In this document: in pieces, positions 17,568 to 26,116 of the stretch | Position numbering within the stretch: position 1 is the first letter of the stretch | Layout: each line of letters begins with the position of its first letter | Source of the DNA: Bacilli bacterium | Lineage (GTDB): Bacteria; Bacillota_I; Bacilli_A; RF39; UBA660 | Assembly (NCBI GenBank): GCA_017434825.1 | Contig: JAFSGC010000020.1 | Location: 1-42,095, forward strand | Direction: 5' to 3' | DNA length: 42,095 nucleotides | Made by a program: the position numbers and the translations under genes | Notes under the pieces: generated by a model | Told to the model about the DNA's origin: nothing | What the model saw: only the letters and a program-made list of their open reading frames with translations | The model's database searches: none

Positions 17568-18426
17568 TGATTTTTTTTACTAAGTTTTTGTCATTATAAA
17601 TTGTTACTGCATTAGGTACAATTCTAATTTCAGCCTTCTTTAGCTTAATTATTTCGCCATCAATATTTAATATCATATCTTTATCTGAAGAAAGTTTAAT
17701 ACTTGTAGTTTTAACTTTTTTAACTAACTTACTCTTTTCATGCTTAGCTTTAACAAGTTTAATTAAAACTCCAATTAATCTTATTCTTCCCATTTTATCT
17801 GCAAAATATATATCAAACAAATCATCATCAAAAGATGCTAAAGGTGCTATTTGAAATCCACCACCATAATAACGTCCATTACAAATTGCAATTATTGTAT
17901 ATTTACCTTTTACTTTTTTGTCATTATATTCAATTTCATACTCTTGAAATCTAAATTTAATAAATGTTTTTAATATTCCTAAATAATAGGATATTTTTTT
18001 GTGTTTACCAGCTTCTTTAATTAAATTAGCTTCATTACAAACCTGTGCATCAAAACCCACACTTGCTATATTAATAAAATAAAATTTATCATTTACTACT
18101 CCTAAATCAATAGTACTTTCTTTTTTAGAATATTTTTCTAGAGATTTATAAAAATCATTTCCAGATCCACACGGAATAACTCCGAGCTTGCATTTACCTC
18201 CTGCTATACCATTAATAACTTCGTTTAGTGTGCCATCACCACCAACTGAATAAACAATAGCATTTTCTTCATTCTTGTATTTTAAAGCAATTCTTGTAGC
18301 ATGATTTGGACTACGAGTTTCCACTATCTTATACTCTAATCCTTCCATTGCTTTTTCGATATTAGCTTTAATAACCTCTAAATTAATATTTCCTGAATTT
18401 GGATTAACAATAAAAATATACTTCAT
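17554..18426 (-). CDS. dagK: Diacylglycerol/lipid kinase (YegS/DagK family)
   Basis: This 290-residue lipid kinase probably phosphorylates diacylglycerol, returning it to phospholipid synthesis. Family signs are NPNSGN (8-13), the nucleotide-binding VGGDGTLNEVINGI (about 62-75), GVIPCGSGNDFYKSL (about 84-98) and the C-terminal GGG/NGRYYGGGFQIAP and DGE motifs. Length fits the DagK/YegS group. The ribosome binding site is ATAGGTG. The 3' end carries the -35 of the predicted antisense RNA. It follows efp on the same strand, but the efp terminator separates them. Confidence 0.92.
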   Translation of the reverse strand: MKYIFIVNPNSGNINLEVIKANIEKAMEGLEYKIVETRSPNHATRIALKYKNEENAIVYSVGGDGTLNEVINGIAGGKCKLGVIPCGSGNDFYKSLEKYSKKESTIDLGVVNDKFYFINIASVGFDAQVCNEANLIKEAGKHKKISYYLGILKTFIKFRFQEYEIEYNDKKVKGKYTIIAICNGRYYGGGFQIAPLASFDDDLFDIYFADKMGRIRLIGVLIKLVKAKHEKSKLVKKVKTTSIKLSSDKDMILNIDGEIIKLKKAEIRIVPNAVTIYNDKNLVKKIIDGQ

Positions 18427-18452
18427 AACTGCACCTATACATATATTATACC

Positions 18453-18482
18453 ATAAAAAAAGAGCTTATTAATTAAGCTCTT
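18453..18482 (-). terminator. Terminator of efp
   Basis: Stem AGAGCTTA / TAAGCTCT, preceded on the plus strand by a run of seven A, so a T-run follows on the minus strand. The stop codon of efp lies within the stem. Confidence 0.85.
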
Positions 18483-19033
18483 GATGAATACTTACCATCA
18501 CTAGTTGAAATGATAATTCTTTCACCTTGTGTTATAAATAAAGGTACTTTTACTACATATCCAGTTTCAATTTTTGCATCTTTATTAGCATTATTTGTTG
18601 TGTTACCTTTAACTGCTGGTTCAGTTTCAATTACTTCATATTCAACTTTTTCAGGAAGAGTTATACCAATAATTTCTCCTTCATAAAAGTCGATTGTAAT
18701 ATCTAATCCTTCTTTAATAAATTTAACATTGTCGCCTAAAGTTTTAACATCAACTTCAAATTGTTCATAAGTTTCATTGTTCATAAATGTATAAGCATCA
18801 CCAGTTGAATATAAATATTGAACATTTACTTTTTCAATATGAGCTCTTTGAATCTTAATATTTGTATTAAAAGTATCTTCAGTAGTAGAACCTGTTCTTA
18901 AATTTTTTAATTTAATTCTTACAAATGCAGGTCCTTTTCCTGGTTTAACATGTTGAAATTCTTGAATAACGCAAAGGTTACCATCAATAATAACAGTCAT
19001 ACCATTTTTAATATCATTTATATTAATTTGCAT
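18473..19033 (-). CDS. efp: Translation elongation factor P
   Basis: EF-P relieves ribosomes stalled at consecutive prolines. The 186-residue protein has the three-barrel layout: KOW-like N-domain, OB domains II and III, ending in the GERIIISTSDGKY motif. The tip loop is KPGKGPA with the lysine that is modified in most bacteria at about Lys33. Which modification applies cannot be seen; in Bacillus it is 5-aminopentanol. A good ribosome binding site (GGAAGGTAG) lies over the stop of the preceding rpmG gene, so the two are co-transcribed. The Pro/Val-rich protein at 29163-30320 has mostly separated prolines, so no obvious EF-P client is in the window. Confidence 0.97.
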   Translation of the reverse strand: MQININDIKNGMTVIIDGNLCVIQEFQHVKPGKGPAFVRIKLKNLRTGSTTEDTFNTNIKIQRAHIEKVNVQYLYSTGDAYTFMNNETYEQFEVDVKTLGDNVKFIKEGLDITIDFYEGEIIGITLPEKVEYEVIETEPAVKGNTTNNANKDAKIETGYVVKVPLFITQGERIIISTSDGKYSSRA

Positions 19034-19047
19034 TAAAATCTACCTTC

Positions 19048-19212
19048 CTATTTCTTTTCTTTTGCTACAACGTGTTTACGACAGTTTGAACAGAATCTTT
19101 TAAGTTCTAAACGTTCAGGATTATTTTTCTTATTTTTACAAATTGGACGAAGTTCTTTTCCACATTCACTACATTTATTAATAACGTGTAGTCTATTTTC
19201 ATTTTTAGCCAT
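19048..19212 (-). CDS. rpmG: 50S ribosomal protein L33
   Basis: The 54-residue protein carries two CxxC zinc knuckles (Cys14/Cys17 and Cys41/Cys44) and the family core NNPERLELKRFC, so it is the zinc-ribbon form of ribosomal protein L33. Its N-terminus is slightly longer than usual (MAKNENRLHV), and there is one extra cysteine at residue 25. A very strong ribosome binding site (AAAAAAGGAGG) and a good promoter precede it. It is the first gene of an rpmG-efp unit. Zinc-binding L33 forms are often swapped for zinc-free copies under zinc limitation, but no Zur-type site is visible here. Confidence 0.92.
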   Translation of the reverse strand: MAKNENRLHVINKCSECGKELRPICKNKKNNPERLELKRFCSNCRKHVVAKEKK

Positions 19213-19241
19213 GATTTTGCCTCCTTTTTTAAACTTTATAT

Positions 19242-19270
19242 ATTATATCAAGGAATTACTATATTTTCAA
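19242..19270 (-). promoter_or_regulatory. Sigma-A promoter of rpmG-efp
   Basis: TTGAAA (19265-19270) and TATAAT (19242-19247) on the minus strand with a 17-base spacer; the -35 lies in the last codons of the PBP gene. Confidence 0.7.
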
Positions 19271-21179
19271 ACATAAAATCGGTTATTTCACGGCTTATTC
19301 GGCTTGTAATGTAATAAATGTAGTCTTGACTACCATTATTATGTGATGTATGCGGTGAAATTACTATCATACTATACTCAGGATTATCAGAAGGAAAATA
19401 CCCTGCCATTGTTAAAGTTAATGTTTTAGTATCAATTGTGCCATCATTATCAAAGTCTAAAAAAGATTCACTAGTTCCAGTTTTTCCCGCAGGTGATAAT
19501 TTATAATTCATAAAGCCCCTTCCTGTTCCCCTGTTCATTACATAATAAAATCCCTCATGAATTAAGTCCATATCATCTTTATCAATTTCAACTTTGTCAA
19601 CAATTTCATAATTATTTTGATAAACCACATTTCCTTGGGCATCTTCAATATAGGATACTAAACTAGGTTTTCTGCGATTTCCATAGTCTGCCAAAGTATT
19701 AATGTAAGTTAAAAGTTCTATTGGAGTATATGTATCATATTGGCCTATCGATAAATTTAAAAGCAAATCCGGAGAAATAGTTTTACCAATTAAACCGATC
19801 TTTTCATTAGGAAGATCAATTCCGGTTTTAATCCCTAGTCCATAAGATGCGAGCGTACTACGATAAATATTAAACTCTCTTTCAGTTACATTAAGCTGCA
19901 TATTCGGAATATACGTTTGCCCAGCCAAAGCGATAGCAATTAAAAATTGATAATAATTAGAACTGTGTTCAAGTGCCGTTATAGCATCTAAATATCCCAG
20001 TTCCATATGAGAACATTTCTCAGTTTGATTCAAAAGTTTTACACAAGAATCATATATCTTTTTATATGGATCAATCAAATTATTTTGATATCCTACAGTT
20101 ATTGTTCCACCTTTAACTACAGACCCCATTGTAAATGAAGAAGATATATTATTAATAACAATGTCATGAAACTCTTCTTCTTTTAAATAACGTTTACCTG
20201 CAATAACATTTATTTCGCCTGTTTTAGGATTAGACATAATAACATAAGAATCATTTAAATATTCAGTATTTGGATATCGCTTAGCTTTCATAAGATTTTT
20301 TTCAATTATTTCTTCTACTTTTAATTGCAAATCAATATCAATAGACAAGTGTAAATCATTACCTCTTATTTCAGAATTTATTAATTTTAAAGAATAATCA
20401 TCATTTACTTCATATTTAGCTTTTGTCCCCTTTAAATATTTATCATAATATTTTTCTAAGTAACTAAGTCCAACTTCATCATTTAAATCATAACCCATAG
20501 CTAAATACTCTTCTTTATTTTCCTTAGTAATATTTCCTACCGTTCCAAATATTCCTTTTAATACATCTCCATATGGATAATATCTTTCAAAAGAAGATTC
20601 AATTGCTATTCCTTCGGGCAAATCATTAATTATATTAGCAATATCTTCATCAGAAATATCTTTTATAATAATCTTAGAACTATATAAGTATCCATCATTT
20701 AATAAACTATAAACTTTAGCACATGATTTATCATACTTAGAAAAACTAGATATTAACTCCCTTATTTTGTTATCTACAACTTCATCTTTATTAATTTTTC
20801 TTTCTTCAATTAATCTTTTTTCTTCATCAGTTAGTAAACTGTTTACATTATTATTTGCTTTATACCACGCTATCAACTCTTTTTCACTCGGTTCTTCGAA
20901 ATCAAAATAAATTGCAAGTTTTTTAGCTATACTTGATATATTAATTCCTTTTACATAATGAAACACTAAATTATTTATTGAAATATTATCTACTAATACT
21001 TTGCCATTTTTATCTAAAATTCTACCCCGCGGAGCACTTAATCCCTCCACAATTAAATTAGTTTTATTTATTAGCTCAGTTTCATACTTTTGATGATTTA
21101 TTCCATAATAAAAAGAAATATAACAAGATATCAGTACAAAACTAAAGATTATAAAGAATCTATATTTAATAAATATCAC
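19248..21179 (-). CDS. Class B penicillin-binding protein (transpeptidase)
   Basis: The 643-residue membrane protein has a single N-terminal helix (about 7-24), a PBP dimerisation domain starting at APRGRILDKNGKVL and a transpeptidase domain with all three active-site motifs: SVVK (in MGSVVKGGT), SSN (in EHSSNYY) and KTG (in AGKTGTSE). It cross-links peptidoglycan outside the cell and would pair with a SEDS protein such as that at 13803-14927. The usual PASTA repeats are absent, so it resembles PBP2 or SpoVD-like forms without PASTA. The stop is TGA. It has no clear operon partner. Confidence 0.93.
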   Translation of the reverse strand: MIFIKYRFFIIFSFVLISCYISFYYGINHQKYETELINKTNLIVEGLSAPRGRILDKNGKVLVDNISINNLVFHYVKGINISSIAKKLAIYFDFEEPSEKELIAWYKANNNVNSLLTDEEKRLIEERKINKDEVVDNKIRELISSFSKYDKSCAKVYSLLNDGYLYSSKIIIKDISDEDIANIINDLPEGIAIESSFERYYPYGDVLKGIFGTVGNITKENKEEYLAMGYDLNDEVGLSYLEKYYDKYLKGTKAKYEVNDDYSLKLINSEIRGNDLHLSIDIDLQLKVEEIIEKNLMKAKRYPNTEYLNDSYVIMSNPKTGEINVIAGKRYLKEEEFHDIVINNISSSFTMGSVVKGGTITVGYQNNLIDPYKKIYDSCVKLLNQTEKCSHMELGYLDAITALEHSSNYYQFLIAIALAGQTYIPNMQLNVTEREFNIYRSTLASYGLGIKTGIDLPNEKIGLIGKTISPDLLLNLSIGQYDTYTPIELLTYINTLADYGNRRKPSLVSYIEDAQGNVVYQNNYEIVDKVEIDKDDMDLIHEGFYYVMNRGTGRGFMNYKLSPAGKTGTSESFLDFDNDGTIDTKTLTLTMAGYFPSDNPEYSMIVISPHTSHNNGSQDYIYYITSRISREITDFMFENIVIP

Positions 21180-21235
21180 CTAGTATTAGTATTCAAATTA
21201 AAGTTTAATTCATACAATATACTAAGGTGATTTAG

Positions 21236-21496
21236 ATGTTTAATATTGTAGATAAATACATGAGAAATTTAAGTATTAATGAAGTGGATTCATTTGCTAA
21301 AAAGAAGAATGTAAATCTTTCTCCCGAAGAATTAGAGTTTACTTACTCTTTTATAAAAAAGAATTATAAAGAAATGTTACAAAATCCTAAACTATTTAAT
21401 ATTGATCGTTACAAAAGCAAATACACTCCAGAAAACTTTGATAAAATAAAAAAAGTATTCACAGAATACTTTTCTAAATATCAACGATTTTTATAA
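21236..21496 (+). CDS. Small DUF2624-like protein
   Basis: The 86-residue soluble helical protein opens with YMRNLSINEVDSFAKKKNV, then a Pro-Glu-rich helix boundary, and a second helix pair ending VFTEYFSKYQRFL. The layout resembles DUF2624, found as yqfT beside nfo (yqfS) in Bacillus. Here it is convergent to nfo and overlaps its end by 16 bases, which supports the link by location. Its ribosome binding site (AAGGTGAT) is good. Function is unknown, and the family match is from recall. Confidence 0.6.
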   Translation: MFNIVDKYMRNLSINEVDSFAKKKNVNLSPEELEFTYSFIKKNYKEMLQNPKLFNIDRYKSKYTPENFDKIKKVFTEYFSKYQRFL

Positions 21497-22368
21497 TACT
21501 CGTCAACACGATTTGCTAAATTCTCATCAAACTTCTTATTTTTAATTGATTCAATTTCAAATTTGTATGGAGGATAGTCTCCTATATAAGGTGTTTCTAA
21601 TATTTTAGGAACATCTTTTAATTTGTCATTATATATTACATTTATTAAGTTATCAAAACCAATTGTTCCATATCCAATATTTGCATGACGATCTTTATGC
21701 GCTCCAAGTGGATTTAAACTATCATTAATATGAATACACTTTACTTTATCAAGACCTATTAACTCATCAAAATTATTTAGATAATCATCAAAACTATCAA
21801 TTGACACCCCAGAATCATTTAAATGGCATGTATCTAAACATACACCAATCTTATCTTTATAAATAACATTATCTAAGATATATTTAATTTCCTCGATATC
21901 TCTTCCACATTCAGTACCTTTTCCTGCCATTGTTTCAAGTAATATCATTACTTTAGTATCAGCACCAATTACTTCATTTAAAGCATCACAAATATTTTCT
22001 AAAGCTTCTTCTTTAGTATGAGTAACAGCACTACCTGGATGAAGTACAACATATTTAATTCCTAATGTTTCACATCTTTTTAATTCTTGTTTTAAGAAAT
22101 TTATACTAAATGTCCATGCATCAGGTTTATTTTTATTTGCTAAATTAATTATATACGGAGCATGACATATTACATTATTAATATCTATGCCATTAGTACT
22201 CATTAACTTATGAGCTTCATCAACTAAGCTCATATCTATTTCTCTTCTTTGTGTATTTTGGGGAGCTCCAGTATAAAACATAAATGTATTTGCACCATAA
22301 CTTAATGCTTGCTCTACACTTCCAAGTAATCCTTTGCTTCCATAATTTACATGTGATCCTATTATCAT
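21481..22368 (-). CDS. nfo: Endonuclease IV (AP endonuclease)
   Basis: Nfo cleaves DNA at abasic sites in base excision repair. The 295-residue TIM barrel begins IIGSHVNYGSKGLLGSVEQAL and carries the three-metal ligand motifs, including HAPYIINLA, HPGSAVTH, LLETMAGKGTE, CLDTCHLNDSG and HINDSLNPLGAHKDRHANIG, plus LETPYIG near the end. Family length fits. The stop is TGA at 21481-21483; normal length to that point supports the standard genetic code. In spore formers this enzyme also protects dormant spores. Confidence 0.96.
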   Translation of the reverse strand: MIIGSHVNYGSKGLLGSVEQALSYGANTFMFYTGAPQNTQRREIDMSLVDEAHKLMSTNGIDINNVICHAPYIINLANKNKPDAWTFSINFLKQELKRCETLGIKYVVLHPGSAVTHTKEEALENICDALNEVIGADTKVMILLETMAGKGTECGRDIEEIKYILDNVIYKDKIGVCLDTCHLNDSGVSIDSFDDYLNNFDELIGLDKVKCIHINDSLNPLGAHKDRHANIGYGTIGFDNLINVIYNDKLKDVPKILETPYIGDYPPYKFEIESIKNKKFDENLANRVDEYYKNR

Positions 22369-22395
22369 ATTTACTACCTCTTAAAAATTGTATCA

Positions 22396-22419
22396 TAAAA
22401 AAACCGATATTTCTATCGG
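22396..22419 (-). terminator. Terminator of the prepilin gene
   Basis: Stem CCGATA / TATCGG with a 4-nt loop and a following T-run of seven on the minus strand; the prepilin stop codon (22413-22415) is in the stem. Confidence 0.82.
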
Positions 22420-22910
22420 CCTACAGTACAAGACGTTCCAGTGCAATGAACTATTCCAGAAACTCCTCCGCAATTTGCAGGTGCATCCGCATTACCCCAT
22501 TCAGCTGCATCCTTATCTAAAGAATCTCCATTAGCTTTTGCATCAATATACTTGTATGTTTTATCGCTAATCCACACTTTATACTCATACATTCCATTAT
22601 TATAAATTACTTTTACTGAACCAACAGTATCTGAACTATTTTTTTCAAAATATCCTTTTGATATTAACCATTTTATATCAAAACAAGTCGTTGTATTAGC
22701 TTTAATTGGGCTAGTATTACTAAATTGTTCTGCTTGGAAAGCTGTTTTTGCAGCAGTTATTGCAGAGATTGCATCACTTGCTAAAGCCTTCTTTCTTGCA
22801 TTTGCCATTAATGGTCCAACAGCTGTAACACCAATTAGCATAACTACTGCTAAGATAACGATAACAGCTAGTAATTCTACTAATGTAAAACCTTTGTTAT
22901 TTAATTTCAT
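22413..22910 (-). CDS. Type IV prepilin-like protein
   Basis: The 165-residue protein has a class III signal peptide MKLNNKGFTLVELLAVIVIL: a positively charged start, cleavage after Gly7 and a hydrophobic helix with the conserved Glu5 of the mature protein. The C-terminal region is secreted, Cys-containing (three or four Cys near the end) and ends CTGTSCTVGR. It is the sort of major or minor pseudopilin used in com-type or type II systems, but no peptidase, ATPase or platform gene is in the window. Start chosen at 22910 because AGAGGTGG precedes and the signal then stands at the N-terminus; an upstream in-frame start exists. Confidence 0.85.
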   Translation of the reverse strand: MKLNNKGFTLVELLAVIVILAVVMLIGVTAVGPLMANARKKALASDAISAITAAKTAFQAEQFSNTSPIKANTTTCFDIKWLISKGYFEKNSSDTVGSVKVIYNNGMYEYKVWISDKTYKYIDAKANGDSLDKDAAEWGNADAPANCGGVSGIVHCTGTSCTVGR

Positions 22911-22972
22911 CTTTTTCAATCCACCTCTATGATTTAATATTATCACAATGGCATATCAAATTCAAGCTAATT

Positions 22973-23194
22973 TTATTTAGTCGCTTCAATAATTGACGAT
23001 ATCATTTCAATACCATCAATAGCACTATTTATTTTATCTGTAGGTCTTTCTTTATAGATTACTTTCATTTGTTTTTGAAATAATTTAAAAGAGTCTGGAT
23101 TGCGATTAAGTTCTTTAATCCAATAAGATTGTTCCATAAAATGACTAAGTAATTTTGGATTATCTAAGATTTGATTTGAAACAGTATGATGCAT
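22973..23194 (-). CDS. ylbE: YlbE-like protein
   Basis: The 73-residue helical protein has the shape and landmarks of YlbE (VSNQILDNPKLLSHF, then SYWIKELNRNPDSF and a C-terminal helix). YlbE is a small protein next to the coat protein gene ylbD in Bacillus. Here the pair is in the same order, with one base between genes. The ribosome binding site (CGAGG) lies in the end of ylbD. Its molecular function is not established. Confidence 0.65.
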   Translation of the reverse strand: MHHTVSNQILDNPKLLSHFMEQSYWIKELNRNPDSFKLFQKQMKVIYKERPTDKINSAIDGIEMISSIIEATK

Positions 23195-23195
23195 C

Positions 23196-23546
23196 TTAAT
23201 CCTCGAAAAATTTATTTAATGGCCTTGGAGTAACCGGAGTTTTTGATATTACATCAGTGGATTTACCCGTTAGTTCTTGAACAAAGTCTAAAGCTTTTTG
23301 AGCTGTATTAATATGTTCTTTAATTGAATTCATATCAACACTTTTAAATAATTCATTTATCTTACTTACCCCACTATCAGTATTGACGGTTTCTTTACGA
23401 GAATAATCATTCCATACCGAAGAATCTTCACCATAAATATCATAAAGTTCATAAAATTTTTGCCAAGTCATTTGACCATTTTCAATATATTTAGCAAGTT
23501 CTGGTTTATTAGAAACAAATGATTTAAATTCATCTTTCTTAGACAT
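23196..23546 (-). CDS. ylbD: YlbD-like spore coat protein
   Basis: The 116-residue protein matches YlbD: KKDEFKSFVSNKPELAKYI, then GQMTWQKFYELYDIYGED and a helical C-terminus. YlbD is associated with the spore coat in Bacillus, so this adds to the evidence for sporulation. It is translated with ylbE. The start ATG follows ATGGTGATATAAA, a modest ribosome binding site. The unit follows parC, with the parC terminator between. Confidence 0.7.
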   Translation of the reverse strand: MSKKDEFKSFVSNKPELAKYIENGQMTWQKFYELYDIYGEDSSVWNDYSRKETVNTDSGVSKINELFKSVDMNSIKEHINTAQKALDFVQELTGKSTDVISKTPVTPRPLNKFFED

Positions 23547-23570
23547 TTTATATCACCATTTAAATATATG

Positions 23571-23598
23571 AAAAAAAGATGGATTTAAGTCCATCTTT
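23571..23598 (-). terminator. Terminator of parC
   Basis: Stem AAAGATGGA / TCCATCTTT, 6-nt loop, followed on the minus strand by a T-run; it lies at the parC stop. Confidence 0.86.
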
Positions 23599-26114
23599 TA
23601 AATTTTAAAGTCGTTTATGAAATCGTCAAATGATAATTGTTCTTCTTCTCTTTTTACAGGTTCTTCCTCTTTTGAAGGCACTGATTTTTCTTCAGTAAAA
23701 GTAAATACATCATATTTTGGTTTGATTTCATCAAGTTTATTCTTAGTTATTTGACTACCTGTACTAGATAAATCCATAATTGGAATATCAGCGTTCTTTA
23801 TTTCTGTAATTTCACTATCACATTTCATTACATTTATAGTTCTAGCTTCACTAATGTAAGCAGTACTTACTAAGTAATCTTTAGTTTTAGGTTTCTTCAT
23901 AACTAAGTTACCTTTTTTAGCTCTTGAAATAGCGACTAAATCAGATATTTTAACTCTCTTTGCAGTATTATAATTGGTAATTACATTTAAGTATTCACTA
24001 TTATCAAAAATTTGATCTGCGCATACTAAGAAGTCATCTTTTAGGTTAATAGCTTTAACACCTGATGCTTTAGCTCCGATAACCGGAATTTCTTCAACTC
24101 CATATCTTAGATAATATCCATTTGAGGTAACAAGCATAATTTCATTACCAGTTATCTTCGCAGAAATTACTTCATCATCTTCTTTTAACTTCATAGCCAT
24201 AATTGGTTTTGAGTATCTTGTAACTTCAAAGTCTCCAATTGTAACTCGTTTTACCATACCTAACTTTGTTGTAATCGTTACATCTTTATCTTTACTATCA
24301 AAGACTATACTATCTACTACTTTTTCATCTGTACTCATCATAACTAAGTTGTTAACATGTTTACCTAAATCTTTCCATTTAACTTCAGGAATAATATGTA
24401 CTGGAATATATAAATAATTACCTAAGTTAGTAAATAATAAAATTGTATTTTGAGTATTAACATTATAAATATTTCTAATATAATCCCCAGGTTTTAAAGT
24501 CATTTGATCTTCTTCACCTGCTGCAAAAGATTTTGGACTAATTCGTTTAATATAACCTTCATTAGTTACTATAACTACAGTCTTTTCTTTGGGAATCATA
24601 TCTTTCATATCAAGTTTAATATCAGTAACTTCATCACGAATTTCAGTTCTTCGTTCTGATGCATAAGCTTTCTTAACTTCATTTAATTCTTGTTTCATTT
24701 GTTTCTTTAGAATTTCTTCATCGTTTAGAATTAAATTTAAGAATTCAATCATTCTTACTAAATCATTCTTTTCATTAGTAAGCTCTGTTATATCGGTATT
24801 TGATAAACGATATAATTGCATTGTTACAATTGCTGTTGCTTGTTCTTCAGTAAATCCAAATTCTTTAACTAAGTTAGCAATTGAATCAGATTTATTTTTT
24901 GAAGCTCTAATCGTCTTAATAATCTCATCAAGAATATCTACTGCTTTTAGTAATCCTTCGACAATATGAAGTCTTGCTTTAGCATGATCTAAATCAAACC
25001 GTGTTCTTCTTAAAATAACATCTTTTTGATGTGCAATAAACGCATCTAAAATAGCTAATATTCCTAATTGTTTTGGTCTACGATTAACAATCGCTACCAT
25101 ATTAAAATTATAATTTATTTGAAGTTCAGTATTTTTTAATAAATAATTTAAAATAAATTCTGAGTTAGCATCTTTCTTAAGATCAATAATAATCTTAGCC
25201 ATGTGTTCACGATCTGATTCGTCACGAACATCCACGATACCTTCAACTTTTTTATCAATCTTAATATCTTCGATTTTCTTACGAAGTCCCTCTTTTAAAA
25301 CATCATAAGGGATTTCATGAATAATAATTTGATGCGTATTTTTTTCTTTAACAATTTCTGTTTTAGCTTTAACAACAACACGACCACGTCCTGTTTCATA
25401 TGCTTGTATTAATCCAGCACGCCCTTCGACTACACCACCGGTTGGAAAATCTGGCCCTTTTACGATTTCCATTATTGTTTCTAAACGACAATTTGGATTA
25501 TTAATTCTATGAACGGTTGCATCAATTATTTCTCCTAAATTATGTGGAGGAATATTTGTTGCATATCCCGCAGAAATACCAGTGGAACCATTTACCAAAA
25601 GGTTTGGAAAATTCGCTGGTAGCACTGTGGGTTCTAACTCTTCATCACTATAGTTAAGAGTCATTTCTACTGCATTACGATTAATATCTTTTAGCATAGT
25701 TTGTGCTATCTTAGTAAGTCTTGTTTCAGTATAACGATATGCAGCAGGACCATCCCCATCAATCGAACCATTATTACCATGGATATCAATAAATATTTCT
25801 CTCATCTTCCAAGCTTGAGACATATAAATCATCGCACCATAGATTGATGAGTCACCATGTGGGTGGTATTTCCCCATTACATCCCCAACCGCTTTTGCAC
25901 ATTTACGATAAGGACGATCAAAGGTATTTTTATCTTCCCACATTGTATACAAAATTCTTCTTTGAACTGGTTTTAAGCCGTCACGAACATCAGGAAGAGC
26001 ACGATCTTGAATAATGCTTTTTGCATATCTCCCAAAACGTTCTCCCATAATGTCTTCGAGAGTATAATCATAGATTTTTTCAATTATTGTTTTTTCTTCA
26101 ATTTTCGTTGCCAT
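23598..26114 (-). CDS. parC: Topoisomerase IV subunit A
   Basis: ParC is the DNA-cleaving subunit of topoisomerase IV, which separates daughter chromosomes. The 838-residue protein has the winged-helix and tower domains with the catalytic tyrosine in RYTETR (about Tyr128), the quinolone-region GKYHPHGDSSIYGAM (81-95) and a C-terminal beta-pinwheel. It lacks the GyrA box (QRRGGKG type), which makes ParC more likely than GyrA. The start ATG follows AGGAGGTAATC, inside the end of parE, and the genes are two bases apart, so parE-parC is one operon. The Glu-rich C-terminal tail is poorly conserved in the family. Confidence 0.95.
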   Translation of the reverse strand: MATKIEEKTIIEKIYDYTLEDIMGERFGRYAKSIIQDRALPDVRDGLKPVQRRILYTMWEDKNTFDRPYRKCAKAVGDVMGKYHPHGDSSIYGAMIYMSQAWKMREIFIDIHGNNGSIDGDGPAAYRYTETRLTKIAQTMLKDINRNAVEMTLNYSDEELEPTVLPANFPNLLVNGSTGISAGYATNIPPHNLGEIIDATVHRINNPNCRLETIMEIVKGPDFPTGGVVEGRAGLIQAYETGRGRVVVKAKTEIVKEKNTHQIIIHEIPYDVLKEGLRKKIEDIKIDKKVEGIVDVRDESDREHMAKIIIDLKKDANSEFILNYLLKNTELQINYNFNMVAIVNRRPKQLGILAILDAFIAHQKDVILRRTRFDLDHAKARLHIVEGLLKAVDILDEIIKTIRASKNKSDSIANLVKEFGFTEEQATAIVTMQLYRLSNTDITELTNEKNDLVRMIEFLNLILNDEEILKKQMKQELNEVKKAYASERRTEIRDEVTDIKLDMKDMIPKEKTVVIVTNEGYIKRISPKSFAAGEEDQMTLKPGDYIRNIYNVNTQNTILLFTNLGNYLYIPVHIIPEVKWKDLGKHVNNLVMMSTDEKVVDSIVFDSKDKDVTITTKLGMVKRVTIGDFEVTRYSKPIMAMKLKEDDEVISAKITGNEIMLVTSNGYYLRYGVEEIPVIGAKASGVKAINLKDDFLVCADQIFDNSEYLNVITNYNTAKRVKISDLVAISRAKKGNLVMKKPKTKDYLVSTAYISEARTINVMKCDSEITEIKNADIPIMDLSSTGSQITKNKLDEIKPKYDVFTFTEEKSVPSKEEEPVKREEEQLSFDDFINDFKI

Positions 26115-26116
26115 GA

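Noticed and set aside
19248-22368. Use of TGA as a sense codon, as in Mollicutes
   Set aside because: The PBP and nfo genes end at TGA at normal family length, and Trp is encoded by TGG throughout, so the standard code applies.
23562-23570. CATATATTT before ylbD as a sigma-E -10
   Set aside because: It is too close to the start codon for a usable leader and no -35 is visible.
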